64,000 bases of DNA from Noviherbaspirillum galbum (GCF_010974945.1 NZ_JAAIVB010000013.1:62001-126000), one strand, 5' to 3'; positions 40,683-49,765 are shown, counted from the first letter of the stretch. Program-made: numbers and translations. Notes: generated by a model not told the origin, from the letters alone.

Positions 40683-40698
40683 CCACCAAACACCATCA

Positions 40699-40728
40699 AA
40701 AGCCGACCACTCCGTGGCCGGCTTTTTT
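40699..40728. terminator. Displaced original ssrA terminator, also facing the recD2 end
   Basis: 12-bp stem with one mismatch (AAAGCCGACCAC/GTGGCCGGCTTT, TCC loop) followed by more T on the plus strand. It starts 11 bases after the attR CCACCA, so before island insertion it would have terminated ssrA. It also ends 11 bases before the recD2-like stop and has TTTT on the minus side, so it can serve both. Confidence 0.8.
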
Positions 40729-40738
40729 ACATTCCGCG

Positions 40739-43036
40739 TCAAACCGAATCACCGGCAGGCTCGTCGTTTACCCCACCCAGCTTCTGCAGGTGCCGCGTCG
40801 TCGCGCGCGTGCGCTCCGGCAGCGCGGAGTTTCGCAGAGGCGCAGGGCGCTCCACGACGGCCTTCAACAGCGGCACGTCGCCCCACACGCGCAACTGCCG
40901 GCGGGCGCGCGAGAACGCGGTATAAGCCATGCCGCGGTGAACGAACTGCGGCGAGCCATTGGTGCAGACGAAGATCACTTCTTCGTACTCGGAACCCTGC
41001 GCCGCATGCACCGTCATGGCGTAGGCGAGCGACAGCGCGTCGATGTCCTTGCCCGGAAAGGCGATATGGCGGCCGTCGTCGAGCGACAGCATCAGCTGCA
41101 CGACGCTTCGTCCCGAGGAATCCATGTCGACGCCGGTGATGAAGCCGGTATCGCCGTTGACCACCTGGTCGACCAGCCTCTGCCCGGCGGCGTCCTCGCC
41201 GCGATCGATGGCAATGTTCTTGCGGATGATGATGCGGTCGCCGATGCGCAAGGTGGTGCCAGTGACGCGATGGCCGTCGGGGTTCAGCCGCTGCCTGAGC
41301 AGTTCGTTGAGGTAGGTCGTGTTCCATCCCGGGACGCGCGGATCGCCCTTGCGCCGGGGCGTCAGCAGGGCGACGCGCGGCATGCCGTGCCGGGCGATGG
41401 CGGCGAAGTAATCTTCCATGACTTCTTCGATCCCCTGCGCGGTGCAGGGCGGCAGGCGGCGGGCGAAGCGCACGTCGGCGCGGCCGATGCCATCGAGTTT
41501 CCCTTTCCTGACCTGGCGCACGACGTCCAGGATGCCGCCGTCGTTGCGGTAGGGCTTGTCGAGGCGATGATGATCGAAGGGTAGCTGCAGCAGGTCATGC
41601 AGCACGTCGCCGGGGCCGACCGAAGGCAGCTGGTCGGCATCGCCGAGGAAGATGACATGGGTGTCCGGCGCAAGCGCGTCCAGCAGGGCGCGCGTGAGCG
41701 CCAGGTCGTTCATCGACGCTTCGTCGACGACGACCACCTCGGCATCGAGCGGATTGTCGACGCCGTAAAGATGGCCTTCGGGCGCCGCGCCCAGCATCGC
41801 ATGGATGGTGGTTGCCGTGCGCCCGTGGTTGCGCACGCGCGCGGCCAGCACCTTCGCCGCCTTGCCGGTCGGGGCGCAGAACAGGAACTTGCGGTCCCCG
41901 GCCACGTGCAGCAGGACTTCCATCAGCGCGGTCTTTCCGCATCCCGGACTGGCGGTCAGGGTATGCAGCAGGTGCCGGGATGTCAGCATGCCGGCGACCG
42001 CCTTGCGTTGCGACGCATCCAGCGCGAACGTGCCGCCCTCGGACAACGCGGCCTCGGCCTGCCTGATGCTGGCGTCGAGCGCTTCCTCGCCGCCCTGGAA
42101 GATCGGTGCCGCCATCCGCAGGGCGCGCTGGGCGAGGTGGCGGGCGAGCGCGCGCTCCGACATCCACAGCGCGCGCGGGTAGAAGCAGCCGGCCTCGGCG
42201 ATGATTGGCTCCCCGCGCTCCATCGCGGTAACGATCGCCTCTTGGGCATCTACTTCCGGATCGAACCAGGCGATGCGCGCGGCAAGGTCCTGCTCCAGCA
42301 GAAAGGCATGTCCGCCGCGCTCGCAGCCTTCGCGCAATGCATGGGTCGCGAGCGCCGCCAGGCGGCACGGATGCAGGCGCGGAAAGCCAATGCCGCGCAC
42401 GGCGATCTGGTCCGCGGCCATGAAGCCGTAGCCATCGACGTGGCGCACCGGCGCATACGGATCGCTGGAAAAGATGGCCCACGCCCGCTCCACCGGACCG
42501 GCCTGCCCATCGAGCTGTTGCGCCAGCCAGTCCGCGACCTTGCGCAGCGCCGCGTCGCTCACTCCGGTCATGCCGACGCGCGTGGCGAGGTCGCGGTAGA
42601 TCAGGCCCTTGAGGTCTTCCGAGGCGGCCAGCGAAATCCTGCGGCGCGTGACGCGGCTGAAATCAAGGCCATAGGGATTGCTGACGAGCTGGTCGCGCAG
42701 CGCCGCGAGGTTGCCGTGGTATTGCTCGACGACCTTGCGCGCGGTGACCGCGCCGCAGCCCTTGAAGTTGTTGCGCAGGTAGCGCACCAGAGCATCGCTG
42801 TCGACCGGAATGTCGATCGCGGCGACCTTGCATTCGAACTGGCGGCCAAAGCGGGGATGATGCACCACGCTGCCATCCATGCGGTAACGATTGCCTTGCG
42901 TGAGGCCGACCAGCGATTCGCCGGTCACGACGAGGAAGTCGCCGTCCTCGAGGCGCAGGATGCCCCTGCCCCAGCGTTCGTTATAGACTTCGCAGGAAGT
43001 GAGGACGCCGACGATTTCCTGTGACGATGCGGACAT
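40739..43036 (-). CDS. RecD2-like ATP-dependent DNA helicase
   Basis: 765-residue superfamily 1B helicase of the RecD/RecD2 type. The N-terminal part (about 1-300) has the OB-like and tandem helix-hairpin-helix region of RecD2 (NNFKGCGAVTARKVVEQYHGNL). Walker A is TASPGCGKTALM (near 360), Walker B/DEAD-like is VVVVDEASMND, and motif VI lies in AMTVHAAQGSEYEEVIF and AFSRARRQL. No recB or recC is nearby, so it acts outside RecBCD. It ends the minus-strand recombination cassette after an internal terminator. It may resolve or unwind intermediates for the SSB/RecA-like genes upstream. Confidence 0.88.
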   Translation of the reverse strand: MSASSQEIVGVLTSCEVYNERWGRGILRLEDGDFLVVTGESLVGLTQGNRYRMDGSVVHHPRFGRQFECKVAAIDIPVDSDALVRYLRNNFKGCGAVTARKVVEQYHGNLAALRDQLVSNPYGLDFSRVTRRRISLAASEDLKGLIYRDLATRVGMTGVSDAALRKVADWLAQQLDGQAGPVERAWAIFSSDPYAPVRHVDGYGFMAADQIAVRGIGFPRLHPCRLAALATHALREGCERGGHAFLLEQDLAARIAWFDPEVDAQEAIVTAMERGEPIIAEAGCFYPRALWMSERALARHLAQRALRMAAPIFQGGEEALDASIRQAEAALSEGGTFALDASQRKAVAGMLTSRHLLHTLTASPGCGKTALMEVLLHVAGDRKFLFCAPTGKAAKVLAARVRNHGRTATTIHAMLGAAPEGHLYGVDNPLDAEVVVVDEASMNDLALTRALLDALAPDTHVIFLGDADQLPSVGPGDVLHDLLQLPFDHHRLDKPYRNDGGILDVVRQVRKGKLDGIGRADVRFARRLPPCTAQGIEEVMEDYFAAIARHGMPRVALLTPRRKGDPRVPGWNTTYLNELLRQRLNPDGHRVTGTTLRIGDRIIIRKNIAIDRGEDAAGQRLVDQVVNGDTGFITGVDMDSSGRSVVQLMLSLDDGRHIAFPGKDIDALSLAYAMTVHAAQGSEYEEVIFVCTNGSPQFVHRGMAYTAFSRARRQLRVWGDVPLLKAVVERPAPLRNSALPERTRATTRHLQKLGGVNDEPAGDSV

Positions 43037-43065
43037 GCCGGATGACGGGTAACGATGAAGTTAAA

Positions 43066-43106
43066 GGCAAAAAGAAGCCGGCATTCCCGAGAAGAGACAT
43101 GCCGGC
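43066..43106 (-). terminator. Terminator after ssb
   Basis: On the minus strand the 8-bp stem GCCGGCAT/ATGCCGGC (14-base loop) is followed by TTCTTTTTG. It separates ssb from the recD2-like gene, which starts 29 bases further on, so the latter may have partial read-through or its own promoter. Confidence 0.65.
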
Positions 43107-43162
43107 GAAGGGACTCGCGGTTTGGATCGGCGCCTTGGCCGATCGTTCCGCGCAAAGGGTTT

Positions 43163-43669
43163 TCAGAAGGGAATCGCGTCGTCGACGAAGTCGTACTTGG
43201 CGGACTTGCCCTTGCGGCCGGCAGGATCAGCGGCGGTGGCATTGACGGACTGAGCAGGCTGAGCGGATTGCTCCGTCTCCGTGCCATGCATGCCATCGTG
43301 CCCGTCGTCGTGCTCGGCATCGTTCAGCTCATGCTGGCGTCCGCCGAGCAGGCGCAGGTCGTCGGCAACGATCTCCACCACGGTGCGCTCGATGTCGTCC
43401 TTGCCGGTCCACTTGCGGGTCTGCAGGCGGCCTTCGACGTAGGCGAGCGAGCCCTTCTTCAGGTACTCGCCGGCGATCTCGGCGAGCCTGCGGTACAGCA
43501 CGACGCGGTGCCATTCCGTGGCCTGCTTCTTCTCGCCGGTCGCCTTGTCCTTCCAGGTCTCGCTGGTGGCCAGCGTGAACTGCGCGACGGCGTCGCCGTT
43601 GGCGGTGACGCGGCGTTCCGGATCGCGGCCGAGATGGCCGATGAGGGTGACTTTGTTCAGGGTTGCCAT
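43163..43669 (-). CDS. ssb: Single-stranded DNA-binding protein
   Basis: 168-residue SSB. OB fold at about 1-110 ([61 protein letters not shown] in parts), a low-complexity linker and the acidic protein-docking tip DDAIPF. The start MATLNK was chosen for homology; GGAGA lies upstream. It sits in a phage-type recombination cassette rather than beside uvrA, so it is probably an accessory SSB paralogue that works with the neighbouring ATPase and helicase. Confidence 0.94.
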   Translation of the reverse strand: MATLNKVTLIGHLGRDPERRVTANGDAVAQFTLATSETWKDKATGEKKQATEWHRVVLYRRLAEIAGEYLKKGSLAYVEGRLQTRKWTGKDDIERTVVEIVADDLRLLGGRQHELNDAEHDDGHDGMHGTETEQSAQPAQSVNATAADPAGRKGKSAKYDFVDDAIPF

Positions 43670-43691
43670 GTCCAATCTCCTTGTCGGAACA

Positions 43692-44210
43692 TCATTGAAT
43701 TTCCAGGCGCGAACCGTGTTCGCCATGCGCGCCGGGAACGGTTTGCCCCGCCTTGATGGCCGCGGCGATGGCCCGCCTGTCCGGCGTCGGCGGCGGAGGC
43801 GCGTGGCGCACGAGGAAAGCCTCCGGCAATGCGGCTTCGTCGTCGACCACGACGGCAAGCGGGTTCTTCTTGACGGCCATCGAGAACAGCGCGGTGTTGA
43901 CCCGCTCCCTGCCCGCGACCTGCATCAGGTCGAGGATGAGCTTGCGGGCACGCCGGGCCGCGCCATCGAGCGAGTAATGCCGGGCCTGCAGATGGGCCAT
44001 GGTCTGCTCCACGCCGTGCTTCGCGGACTCGATGTTGCGCACCATCTTCGCCAGGTTTTCGAGGCGCTCGTCGAGCGGCTCCGACATGCCGTCGAGCGTG
44101 TCGGCGATGACCTGCCGGCTTTCCTCGTTATCGCCATGGCGCTCGGCCAGCAGCTCGGCGAGCTGGCGGTACTGCGCGGCCAGCTCGAAGGCTTCGAAGA
44201 CCGGGTTCAT
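43692..44210 (-). CDS. Siphovirus Gp157-like protein
   Basis: 172-residue helical protein resembling the siphovirus Gp157 family: residues about 25-100 form a long coiled coil ([31 protein letters not shown] in parts), then ARKLILDLM and a strand-rich end with [14 protein letters not shown]. Gp157-like proteins occur in phage recombination modules; their role is not proven (possible phage-resistance or recombination accessory). It overlaps the ATPase gene by 4 bases (ATGA), so the two are translationally coupled. Confidence 0.8.
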   Translation of the reverse strand: MNPVFEAFELAAQYRQLAELLAERHGDNEESRQVIADTLDGMSEPLDERLENLAKMVRNIESAKHGVEQTMAHLQARHYSLDGAARRARKLILDLMQVAGRERVNTALFSMAVKKNPLAVVVDDEAALPEAFLVRHAPPPPTPDRRAIAAAIKAGQTVPGAHGEHGSRLEIQ

Positions 44211-45130
44211 GCCGCCATCCCGAATTGCTGGGGATGCGGCTCGAGCAGGGCCTTGCGCTGGTCCTTGAGCGCGGTCAGTTCGGCCAGGGCATCCTGGTCG
44301 TGCAGCGAATTGGCGACGCGGTAGGCGACGGCGAAGGCACGGTACAGATCGTCCTGGGATTCGGCGCGGTTGATCGCGTCCGCCATCGCGGTCTTCTGGT
44401 CGGGCGTCATGGCGTTGCCCGCGCGTTCGCCGTCGACGCCGGCGTTGAGCCAGCTTGCCAGGTTGCGGCCGGTCTCGGGATCGGGCCGGAAGATCTGGCC
44501 GTCGAACAGCCGCGTGCGGTCCTTGCCGACATAGGCCTGGTGCTGCACGTCGAGCTCGAAGAAGGTGGTGAACTCGTACTCGATGCCGTCGCGCATGATG
44601 GGCGCGAGGCCGACCTTGCGCACCACCTGCTTGCCGGTGCGCTCGTCCTTCTCTTGCACGTACTCGGTCTTGGCGCGCATGGTCGCGATGATGTGGCAGC
44701 GGCTTTGCAGGATCGCTTCCACCAGCGCGTTATGCTCGGGCGTGACCTGGCGCCATGCCTGCCAGCTGTTGCCCGACTTGTCGGCGATCTTGCCCTGCCG
44801 GTCGAGCGAGCCGCCCTCGCCGCTCCAGGCGTGGGTGAGGCTGTCGATGATGATGGTCTGCACGCCGATGTCCTCGAGGGCGTGGATCGCCTCGATGTAG
44901 CGCGCCGGGGTGTACGGCGGGGACAGCGTCAGCACGTCGTAGCCTTCCGGCAGCAAGTCGGCGTAGAGGTCGCCGCTGCCATGCTCGGTATCGATCATGC
45001 CGATGCGTCCGCCGAGGCCGCTGGCGATCATCAGCGCGGAATAGGTCTTGCCGCTGCCGGCGGGGCCGGACATGCCGAGACGGAGCTTGGCGCGACGCTT
45101 GGTAGCACGGTGGATTTCAAATGAAGCCAT
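44207..45130 (-). CDS. Phage-type RecA-fold ATPase (AAA_24 / Sak4-like)
   Basis: 307-residue P-loop ATPase. Walker A GPAGSGKT lies at about 22-29, Walker B is TIIIDSLTHAW, and GMIDTEHGSG follows the first strand pair. Size and pattern fit the RecA-core AAA_24 group that includes phage Sak4-type single-strand annealing recombinases. The start MASFEIHRATK was chosen because AAGGAAA lies 8 bases before it; a 35-residue longer frame exists. Its neighbours (SSB, Gp157-like, helicase) support a recombination role. Whether it anneals strands is inference. Confidence 0.82.
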   Translation of the reverse strand: MASFEIHRATKRRAKLRLGMSGPAGSGKTYSALMIASGLGGRIGMIDTEHGSGDLYADLLPEGYDVLTLSPPYTPARYIEAIHALEDIGVQTIIIDSLTHAWSGEGGSLDRQGKIADKSGNSWQAWRQVTPEHNALVEAILQSRCHIIATMRAKTEYVQEKDERTGKQVVRKVGLAPIMRDGIEYEFTTFFELDVQHQAYVGKDRTRLFDGQIFRPDPETGRNLASWLNAGVDGERAGNAMTPDQKTAMADAINRAESQDDLYRAFAVAYRVANSLHDQDALAELTALKDQRKALLEPHPQQFGMAA

Positions 45131-45314
45131 GATGTGTCGTTTCCTTTCGCTATCCTCGAATTCAAATTGCTCCTGACGGCCAATTTGCTCATGCCACTGC
45201 AAGCCGCCATCATTCCAGTCAACTTGGCTATCCATTACTGGGCCTCGGTGAGTGAAGTGTCATCCCGCCCTGCCGCTGATGTTGCTGATGCCGCGGGGAC
45301 GGGCCGTGCGCCTG

Positions 45315-45992
45315 TCAATGCAGGCTGGTTGCGTCGGCCTGGCCGGCGAACAGGCCATCGTCCGCCGCGGCGCTGCCATCGCTGCCATTGAGCAGCAGGT
45401 CGGCATGGGCGACAGTCAGGCGTCCCTGCGCCACCGCTTCGCGCAGCACGCGCTCGCGCGCCAGCGGATCGCTGCCGAGCGAAGGCATCCAGTGCACCGG
45501 TTCGCGGCGCATGCGGGCCTCGACGACGCCCTTTGCATACGCCTCCTGGAACACCGAGCGCGCCGCCTGCTGCTCGCCCTGCTCGATCAGCGGCAAGGCC
45601 AGTCCCCAGGCGTTCGCCACCTCGTCGGTCCAGACCACGGAGACGGTTTCGTCCCTGGGCACCATCGCCCAGGCTTCTTCCGGTGACGGCCGGCCATCCT
45701 CCATGCGGAGGATGATGTCGGCGATGCGCAGCGGCCCGTTGAGTTCGAGCCGGCAGCGCGCCAGGGCGGCGAGCACGTCATCCTCGCCGAAGCCGCCGAG
45801 GTCGTCGGCCAGCATTTCGGCAGCGGCACGCGACAGGACCTGGCCGCAGACCTCGGCGGACAGGGTGATGGCATCGACCAGTTCCCAGTAGCCGATGTCG
45901 CGCCGCGGCGTGCCGGAGGCATTGGAGGCAGACGGAGCAGCGCCCGTGCCGCGTTCTTTCCACTCCGGATAATGAATCTTGGTCTTGCTCAT
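45315..45992 (-). CDS. Unknown protein at the head of the recombination cassette
   Basis: 225-residue protein starting MSKTKIHYPEW. The middle (about 35-150) has conserved-looking blocks RDIGYWELVDAITLS, GEDDVLAALARCRLEL, IADIILRMEDGRPSPEEAWAMVP and VWTDEVANAWGLALPLIEQGEQQAARSVFQEAYA. Similar blocks occur in uncharacterised proteins of beta-proteobacteria and their phages, beside replication or recombination genes. There is no signal or membrane segment. It is the first gene of the minus-strand cassette, divergent from a putative repressor, with 184 bases to the ATPase start. Confidence 0.75.
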   Translation of the reverse strand: MSKTKIHYPEWKERGTGAAPSASNASGTPRRDIGYWELVDAITLSAEVCGQVLSRAAAEMLADDLGGFGEDDVLAALARCRLELNGPLRIADIILRMEDGRPSPEEAWAMVPRDETVSVVWTDEVANAWGLALPLIEQGEQQAARSVFQEAYAKGVVEARMRREPVHWMPSLGSDPLARERVLREAVAQGRLTVAHADLLLNGSDGSAAADDGLFAGQADATSLH

Positions 45993-46216
45993 GAACTCGG
46001 TTCTCGCTCTCGTAAGGGTTCCAGGGATACATCGGTCAGCGTTCGGCCGGCGGAATCGACGACTGATTTGGTTGCAGAAGATGACAAGACGGGTTCGCTG
46101 TCGGTACACTGCTGTCCATCGGGGAAAGCAGGGAAAGCGGGACCCGTCACGTCCGGCGGCAACGTGATCAACAATCAATACGCAATCGGGAATGCTGCAA
46201 AAAAGGGAGATAGAAA

Positions 46217-46720
46217 ATGGCGATGGACAGTGCGCAAATCCGGCATCAGAACTTTCAACGACTCTTTGCCGACTTCGTCAACCAACGCCCCCATTTGCCA
46301 CAACGCGGCATGCTGAAGCTTTTCGCGGAACACCTCAGCCTGTCGGACCGCTACCTCAGCCACATCAAATGCAATCGCAAGAACATCGGCAGCAACGTCG
46401 CCCGCACCATCGAGGAAAGGATGGGCCTTCCCCACGGCTGGATGGATCGTGAACACGACCAGCCGCCAGAAAACGCGACGGCGCCCGCCGACGAAAACGA
46501 AAAACTGTTCATGGAAATGGCCCTGGCCCTTTACCGCTCACAGCGCGCGGAGGCCCAGCAGCTCCTGCTGACCTTGCTGCGCCAGCGTCTCGAGCCTGCT
46601 GCCAACGCCAGCCCTGCACCGCTCGATGCGGTGCTCGGCACGCAAAGCAAGCGGCGAGGCAGGAAGCCGGTCCAGCAGCAGCTTACCGAACTGACCATTC
46701 CCGTCGTCACGGGCACCTGA
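46217..46720 (+). CDS. Putative DNA-binding repressor of the recombination cassette
   Basis: 167-residue protein with a GGGAGA ribosome-binding site. Residues about 28-78 read as a phage-type helix-turn-helix (MLKLFAEHLSLSDRYLSHIKCNRKNIGSN, then ARTIEERMGLPHGWMD). A charged linker is followed by a helical segment (MEMALALYRSQRAEAQQLLLTLLRQ, possible dimerisation) and a basic tail with KRRGRKP, an AT-hook-like motif. There is no LexA-type protease domain. It is divergent from the cassette across 224 bases, the usual repressor position. The regulatory role is inference. Confidence 0.7.
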   Translation: MAMDSAQIRHQNFQRLFADFVNQRPHLPQRGMLKLFAEHLSLSDRYLSHIKCNRKNIGSNVARTIEERMGLPHGWMDREHDQPPENATAPADENEKLFMEMALALYRSQRAEAQQLLLTLLRQRLEPAANASPAPLDAVLGTQSKRRGRKPVQQQLTELTIPVVTGT

Positions 46721-46744
46721 CCGGAAGTCCACTGCTCGAATGCA

Positions 46745-46760
46745 CTGTTTATCCATACAG
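46745..46760. promoter_or_regulatory. LexA (SOS) box
   Basis: CTGT-N8-ACAG with flanks extends to a near-perfect 20-base palindrome (CACTG...CAGTG). It matches the proteobacterial LexA consensus. It lies immediately downstream of the predicted minus-strand -10, the standard place for repression. Confidence 0.65.
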
Positions 46761-46763
46761 TGT

Positions 46764-46792
46764 ATTTTACAGAAGACCCCAAGTAAAAACAA
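46764..46792 (-). promoter_or_regulatory. Predicted SOS-controlled promoter facing the repressor gene
   Basis: On the minus strand TTGTTT (46792-46787) and TAAAAT (46769-46764) are 17 bases apart. Transcription would start near 46757, inside the LexA box, and run antisense through the putative repressor gene toward the recombination cassette. Confidence 0.45.
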
Positions 46793-47092
46793 TATCTATT
46801 TGGTCGCTTTTCTTTGCTTTCAGCGAATTGCGCAACACCACCATCCGCACCGCAAATCCCTGAAATAAAAGAACTTTTTCAAAATGGAAATAAAGCGGGC
46901 GCACTTCCCCTTGTAGTAGGAAATGCCTCCAAACCGGTAGTTTTCAAGAGCTCGCATGCCTGGTTTTTAGGCATGCGCCGAAGCAAGATCTCGCGGAAAA
47001 AATGGAGATGTCCGGCGCAGGGCCAGATGGGTGGAAAACGAGGAGAGAGATGCCTCGGCAGTGCTGCCGGAAGGCGGAAAGGATGCCGGGCG

Positions 47093-48913
47093 TTATTCCA
47101 CGGAGGTGATCAGGGCGATGATTTCCTCGCCGTAGGTCTGGAGCTTCTTTTCGCCGACGCCGGAAACGGTGCCGAGTTCGTGGATGGAATGCGGCTGCCG
47201 CTTGGCGATCTCGCGCATGGTGGCATCGTGGAAGATGACGTAAGCCGGTACGTTGTGCTTGCGGGCCGTTTCGACCCGCCACCAGCGCAGCTTCTCGAAG
47301 ACGGCCTGCTCGGTTCCGGACAGCTCGACTTCCGAGAATCCGCGGCTGCGGCTGGCCTGGCGCTTCTGCCGCTGCGGCTTCTGGTAATGACGCAACTCGA
47401 TGCGGCGCTCGCCGCGCAGCACGGGCCGGGCGTCTTCCGTCAGCTTGAGGGAACCGTAGGCGTCGTGATCGACCGCCACCAGACCGAGCGCGATCGCCTG
47501 GCGCAGGATGGCCCGCCATTCCGCATCCGCCGTGTCGCTGCCCACGCCGAACACCGACAGCTTGTCGTGCCGCCATTGCTTGATCTTCTCGGACTCGGTG
47601 CCGCGCAGCACGTCGATCACGTGGCCGGCGCCGAAGCGCTGGTCGACGCGGTAGATGGTGGACAGCAGCTTCTGGACTTGCACCGTGGCATCGAAGGCCT
47701 GGGGCGGATTGAGGCAGGTATCGCAATTGCCGCAAGGCGTCGCTTCCTGGCCGAAATAATTCAGCAGGCGCACGCGCCGGCATGACGAGGTTTCGCACAG
47801 GCCGAGCATGGCATCCAGCTTGGCGCTCTGGATGCGCTTGAAGTTGGCTTCGGCTTCGGATTCCTCGATGAGGCGGCGCTGCTGCACCACGTCCTGCAAG
47901 CCATACACCATCCAGGCATCGGCGGGCATGCCGTCCCGTCCGGCGCGGCCAGTCTCCTGGTAGTACCCTTCGATGCTCTTTGGCAAGTCGAGATGGCAGA
48001 CGAAGCGCACGTCGGGCTTGTCGATGCCCATGCCGAACGCGATGGTGGCCACCATGACAATGCCATCCTCTCGCAGGAACTTCGCCTGGTTCGCCGCCCG
48101 CACCGCGTGATCCATGCCGGCGTGGTAAGGCAAGGCGTTCAGGCCCTGTTCATTCAGGAACGCGGCGGTCTCCTCGACCTTCTTGCGCGACAGGCAATAC
48201 ACGATGCCCGCCTCGCCGGGATGTTCTTCCTGGATGAAGTCCAGCACCTGCTTGCGGCCGTTGGCCTTCTCGACGATCTGGTAGCGGATGTTCGGCCGGT
48301 CGAAGGACGAGACGAATTGCCGGGCTTCCTCGAGCTGCAGGCGATGCACGATCTCCGCGCGCGTCTGCGGGTCGGCGGTAGCCGTCAGGGCGACGCGGGG
48401 AACATCCGGGAAGCGTTCATGCAGGACCGAGAGGCGGATGTACTCCGGCCGGAAATCGTGGCCCCATTGCGACACGCAGTGCGCCTCGTCGATGGCGAAC
48501 AGGGCAATGTTGGATGCCTCGAGCATCTCGAGGCAGCGCGGCGTCATGAGACGCTCGGGGGCCACGTAGACCAGATCCAGGTTGCCGGTGCGCAGTGCGC
48601 GTTCGGTCTGCAGCGTTTCGTCGAAGGTCTGGGTGGAATTGAGGAAGGCGGCGCGCACGCCGACCTCGGCCAGCGCATCCACCTGGTCCTGCATCAGGGC
48701 GATGAGCGGCGAGACGACCACGCCGACCCCATCCCGCACCAGCGCGGGAATCTGGTAGCACAGCGATTTGCCGCCGCCCGTGGGCATGAGCACCAGCGCG
48801 TCGCCGCCGTGCGCAACCTGGCTGACGATGTCAGCCTGCTGGCCGCGGAAGGAGGCGTAGCCGAAGACCGACTGCAGGATGTGCAGGGCCTGGTCGTCGA
48901 GGTGGTCGGACAT
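47093..48913 (-). CDS. recQ: ATP-dependent DNA helicase RecQ
   Basis: 606-residue 3'-5' helicase for replication-fork repair and recombination. The helicase core has Walker [30 protein letters not shown] and [10 protein letters not shown]. The RQC domain has the four-cysteine zinc site ([23 protein letters not shown] in parts). A C-terminal HRDC domain is present ([13 protein letters not shown] ... [21 protein letters not shown] in parts). The length equals E. coli RecQ. It lies 18 bases upstream of nothing on its own strand and follows uppP. Confidence 0.96.
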   Translation of the reverse strand: MSDHLDDQALHILQSVFGYASFRGQQADIVSQVAHGGDALVLMPTGGGKSLCYQIPALVRDGVGVVVSPLIALMQDQVDALAEVGVRAAFLNSTQTFDETLQTERALRTGNLDLVYVAPERLMTPRCLEMLEASNIALFAIDEAHCVSQWGHDFRPEYIRLSVLHERFPDVPRVALTATADPQTRAEIVHRLQLEEARQFVSSFDRPNIRYQIVEKANGRKQVLDFIQEEHPGEAGIVYCLSRKKVEETAAFLNEQGLNALPYHAGMDHAVRAANQAKFLREDGIVMVATIAFGMGIDKPDVRFVCHLDLPKSIEGYYQETGRAGRDGMPADAWMVYGLQDVVQQRRLIEESEAEANFKRIQSAKLDAMLGLCETSSCRRVRLLNYFGQEATPCGNCDTCLNPPQAFDATVQVQKLLSTIYRVDQRFGAGHVIDVLRGTESEKIKQWRHDKLSVFGVGSDTADAEWRAILRQAIALGLVAVDHDAYGSLKLTEDARPVLRGERRIELRHYQKPQRQKRQASRSRGFSEVELSGTEQAVFEKLRWWRVETARKHNVPAYVIFHDATMREIAKRQPHSIHELGTVSGVGEKKLQTYGEEIIALITSVE

Positions 48914-48931
48914 CCTGTCGTGCTGCTCCGG

Positions 48932-49765
48932 TCAATCGGCCCAGACCACCCAGCCGCCGTAGGCGCTGGCGATCACGACGATGCCGAACACGATGCGGTA
49001 CCAGGCGAAGGCAGTGAAGTCATGGGAGCTGATGTAGCGCAGCAGCCAGCGCACGCAAAGGAAGGCCGACAGGAAGGCGGCCACGGTCCCGATGCTGAAC
49101 ATCGGCAGGTCTGCGGCCGACAGCAGCGCCCTCTCCTTGTAAAGGGAATAGAAGGTGGCGGCGAACAGGGTCGGGATGGCGAGGAAGAAGGAGAACTCGG
49201 TCGCGGCCTTGCGCGACAGGCCGAACAGCATGCCGCCGATGATGGTGGCGCCGGAGCGGCTGGTGCCCGGAACGAGCGCGAAGGCCTGGGCGATGCCGAC
49301 CTTGAGCGCGTCGAGCGGGGTCATGTCGTCGACCGAATCGATGCGGTGCGCCCTCGGCGCATTGCGGTTGCGCTTTTCCACCCAGAGGATGATGATGCCG
49401 CCGATGATGAAGGCGAGCGCGACCGGCACCGGCGCGAACAGCACCGCCTTGATCTTCTTGTTGAACAGGAGGCCGAGCAGCGCGGCCGGCAGGAAGGCAA
49501 TGATCAGGTTGAGGGCAAAGCGCCGCGCCTTCGGATCGCTGCCGAGGCCGGATACGACGCTGGCGATGCGCGCGCGGTACTCCCAGCAGACGGCCAGCAT
49601 GGCGCCGGCCTGGATCACGATTTCGAACACCTTCACCTTTTCGCCGGTGAAGTTCAGGAGGCTGCCGGCCAGGATGAGGTGGCCGGTGGAGGAAATAGGA
49701 AGGAATTCGGTGAGTCCTTCCACAATGCCCATGATCAAGACTTTGACGGCGAACAGGAGATCCAT
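48932..49765 (-). CDS. uppP: Undecaprenyl-diphosphatase
   Basis: Integral membrane phosphatase (BacA/UppP) that recycles undecaprenyl diphosphate for wall and surface polymer synthesis; 277 residues with about eight membrane helices. The active-site motifs are [15 protein letters not shown] near the N terminus and [13 protein letters not shown] in the middle, both intact. It is on the same strand as recQ, 18 bases upstream of it, so recQ may be read from the same transcript. Confidence 0.96.
   Translation of the reverse strand: MDLLFAVKVLIMGIVEGLTEFLPISSTGHLILAGSLLNFTGEKVKVFEIVIQAGAMLAVCWEYRARIASVVSGLGSDPKARRFALNLIIAFLPAALLGLLFNKKIKAVLFAPVPVALAFIIGGIIILWVEKRNRNAPRAHRIDSVDDMTPLDALKVGIAQAFALVPGTSRSGATIIGGMLFGLSRKAATEFSFFLAIPTLFAATFYSLYKERALLSAADLPMFSIGTVAAFLSAFLCVRWLLRYISSHDFTAFAWYRIVFGIVVIASAYGGWVVWAD

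Larger units (their letters stand above)
28018..40688 (+). mobile_element. Genomic island integrated in the ssrA 3' end
   Basis: About 12.6 kb between two copies of the ssrA 3' end. Its first gene is a tyrosine integrase reading away from ssrA. Then come an unknown gene, an AlpA-like factor, a winged-helix-type protein, an HGGxSTGP protein, an opposed small gene, and the operon hsdM-hsdS-hsdR-dGTPase-small protein. All but one gene are on the plus strand, while flanking core genes differ. Several genes (hsdS, dGTPase, last gene) look visibly AT-richer than the chromosome. No conjugation, replication or phage structural genes are seen, so it would need helper functions to transfer. The ends are clear; mobility today is inference. 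Confidence 0.9.
46721..47092. other. Intergenic region with LexA box and hairpin
   Basis: 372-base AT-rich gap between the putative repressor and the recQ 3' end. It holds the LexA-like box, a minus-strand promoter candidate and the inverted repeat GCATGCC/GGCATGC (46954-46960/46970-46976, 9-base T-rich loop). The open frame running plus-strand into recQ antisense is not credible as a gene. Confidence 0.55.

Noticed and set aside
40554-40742. Short minus-strand frame across attR
   Set aside because: Covers the attachment core, the terminator and the gap; sequence reflects the tRNA-like repeat, not a protein.
40739-46720. The recombination cassette as part of the same island
   Set aside because: It lies beyond the distal attachment core and the displaced ssrA terminator, so it was adjacent to ssrA before the island inserted.
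46814-47785. Plus-strand open frame of 323 codons after the LexA box
   Set aside because: It starts with TTG without a ribosome-binding site and most of it is the antisense strand of recQ; no domain pattern. A shorter SOS gene here was also sought and not found.
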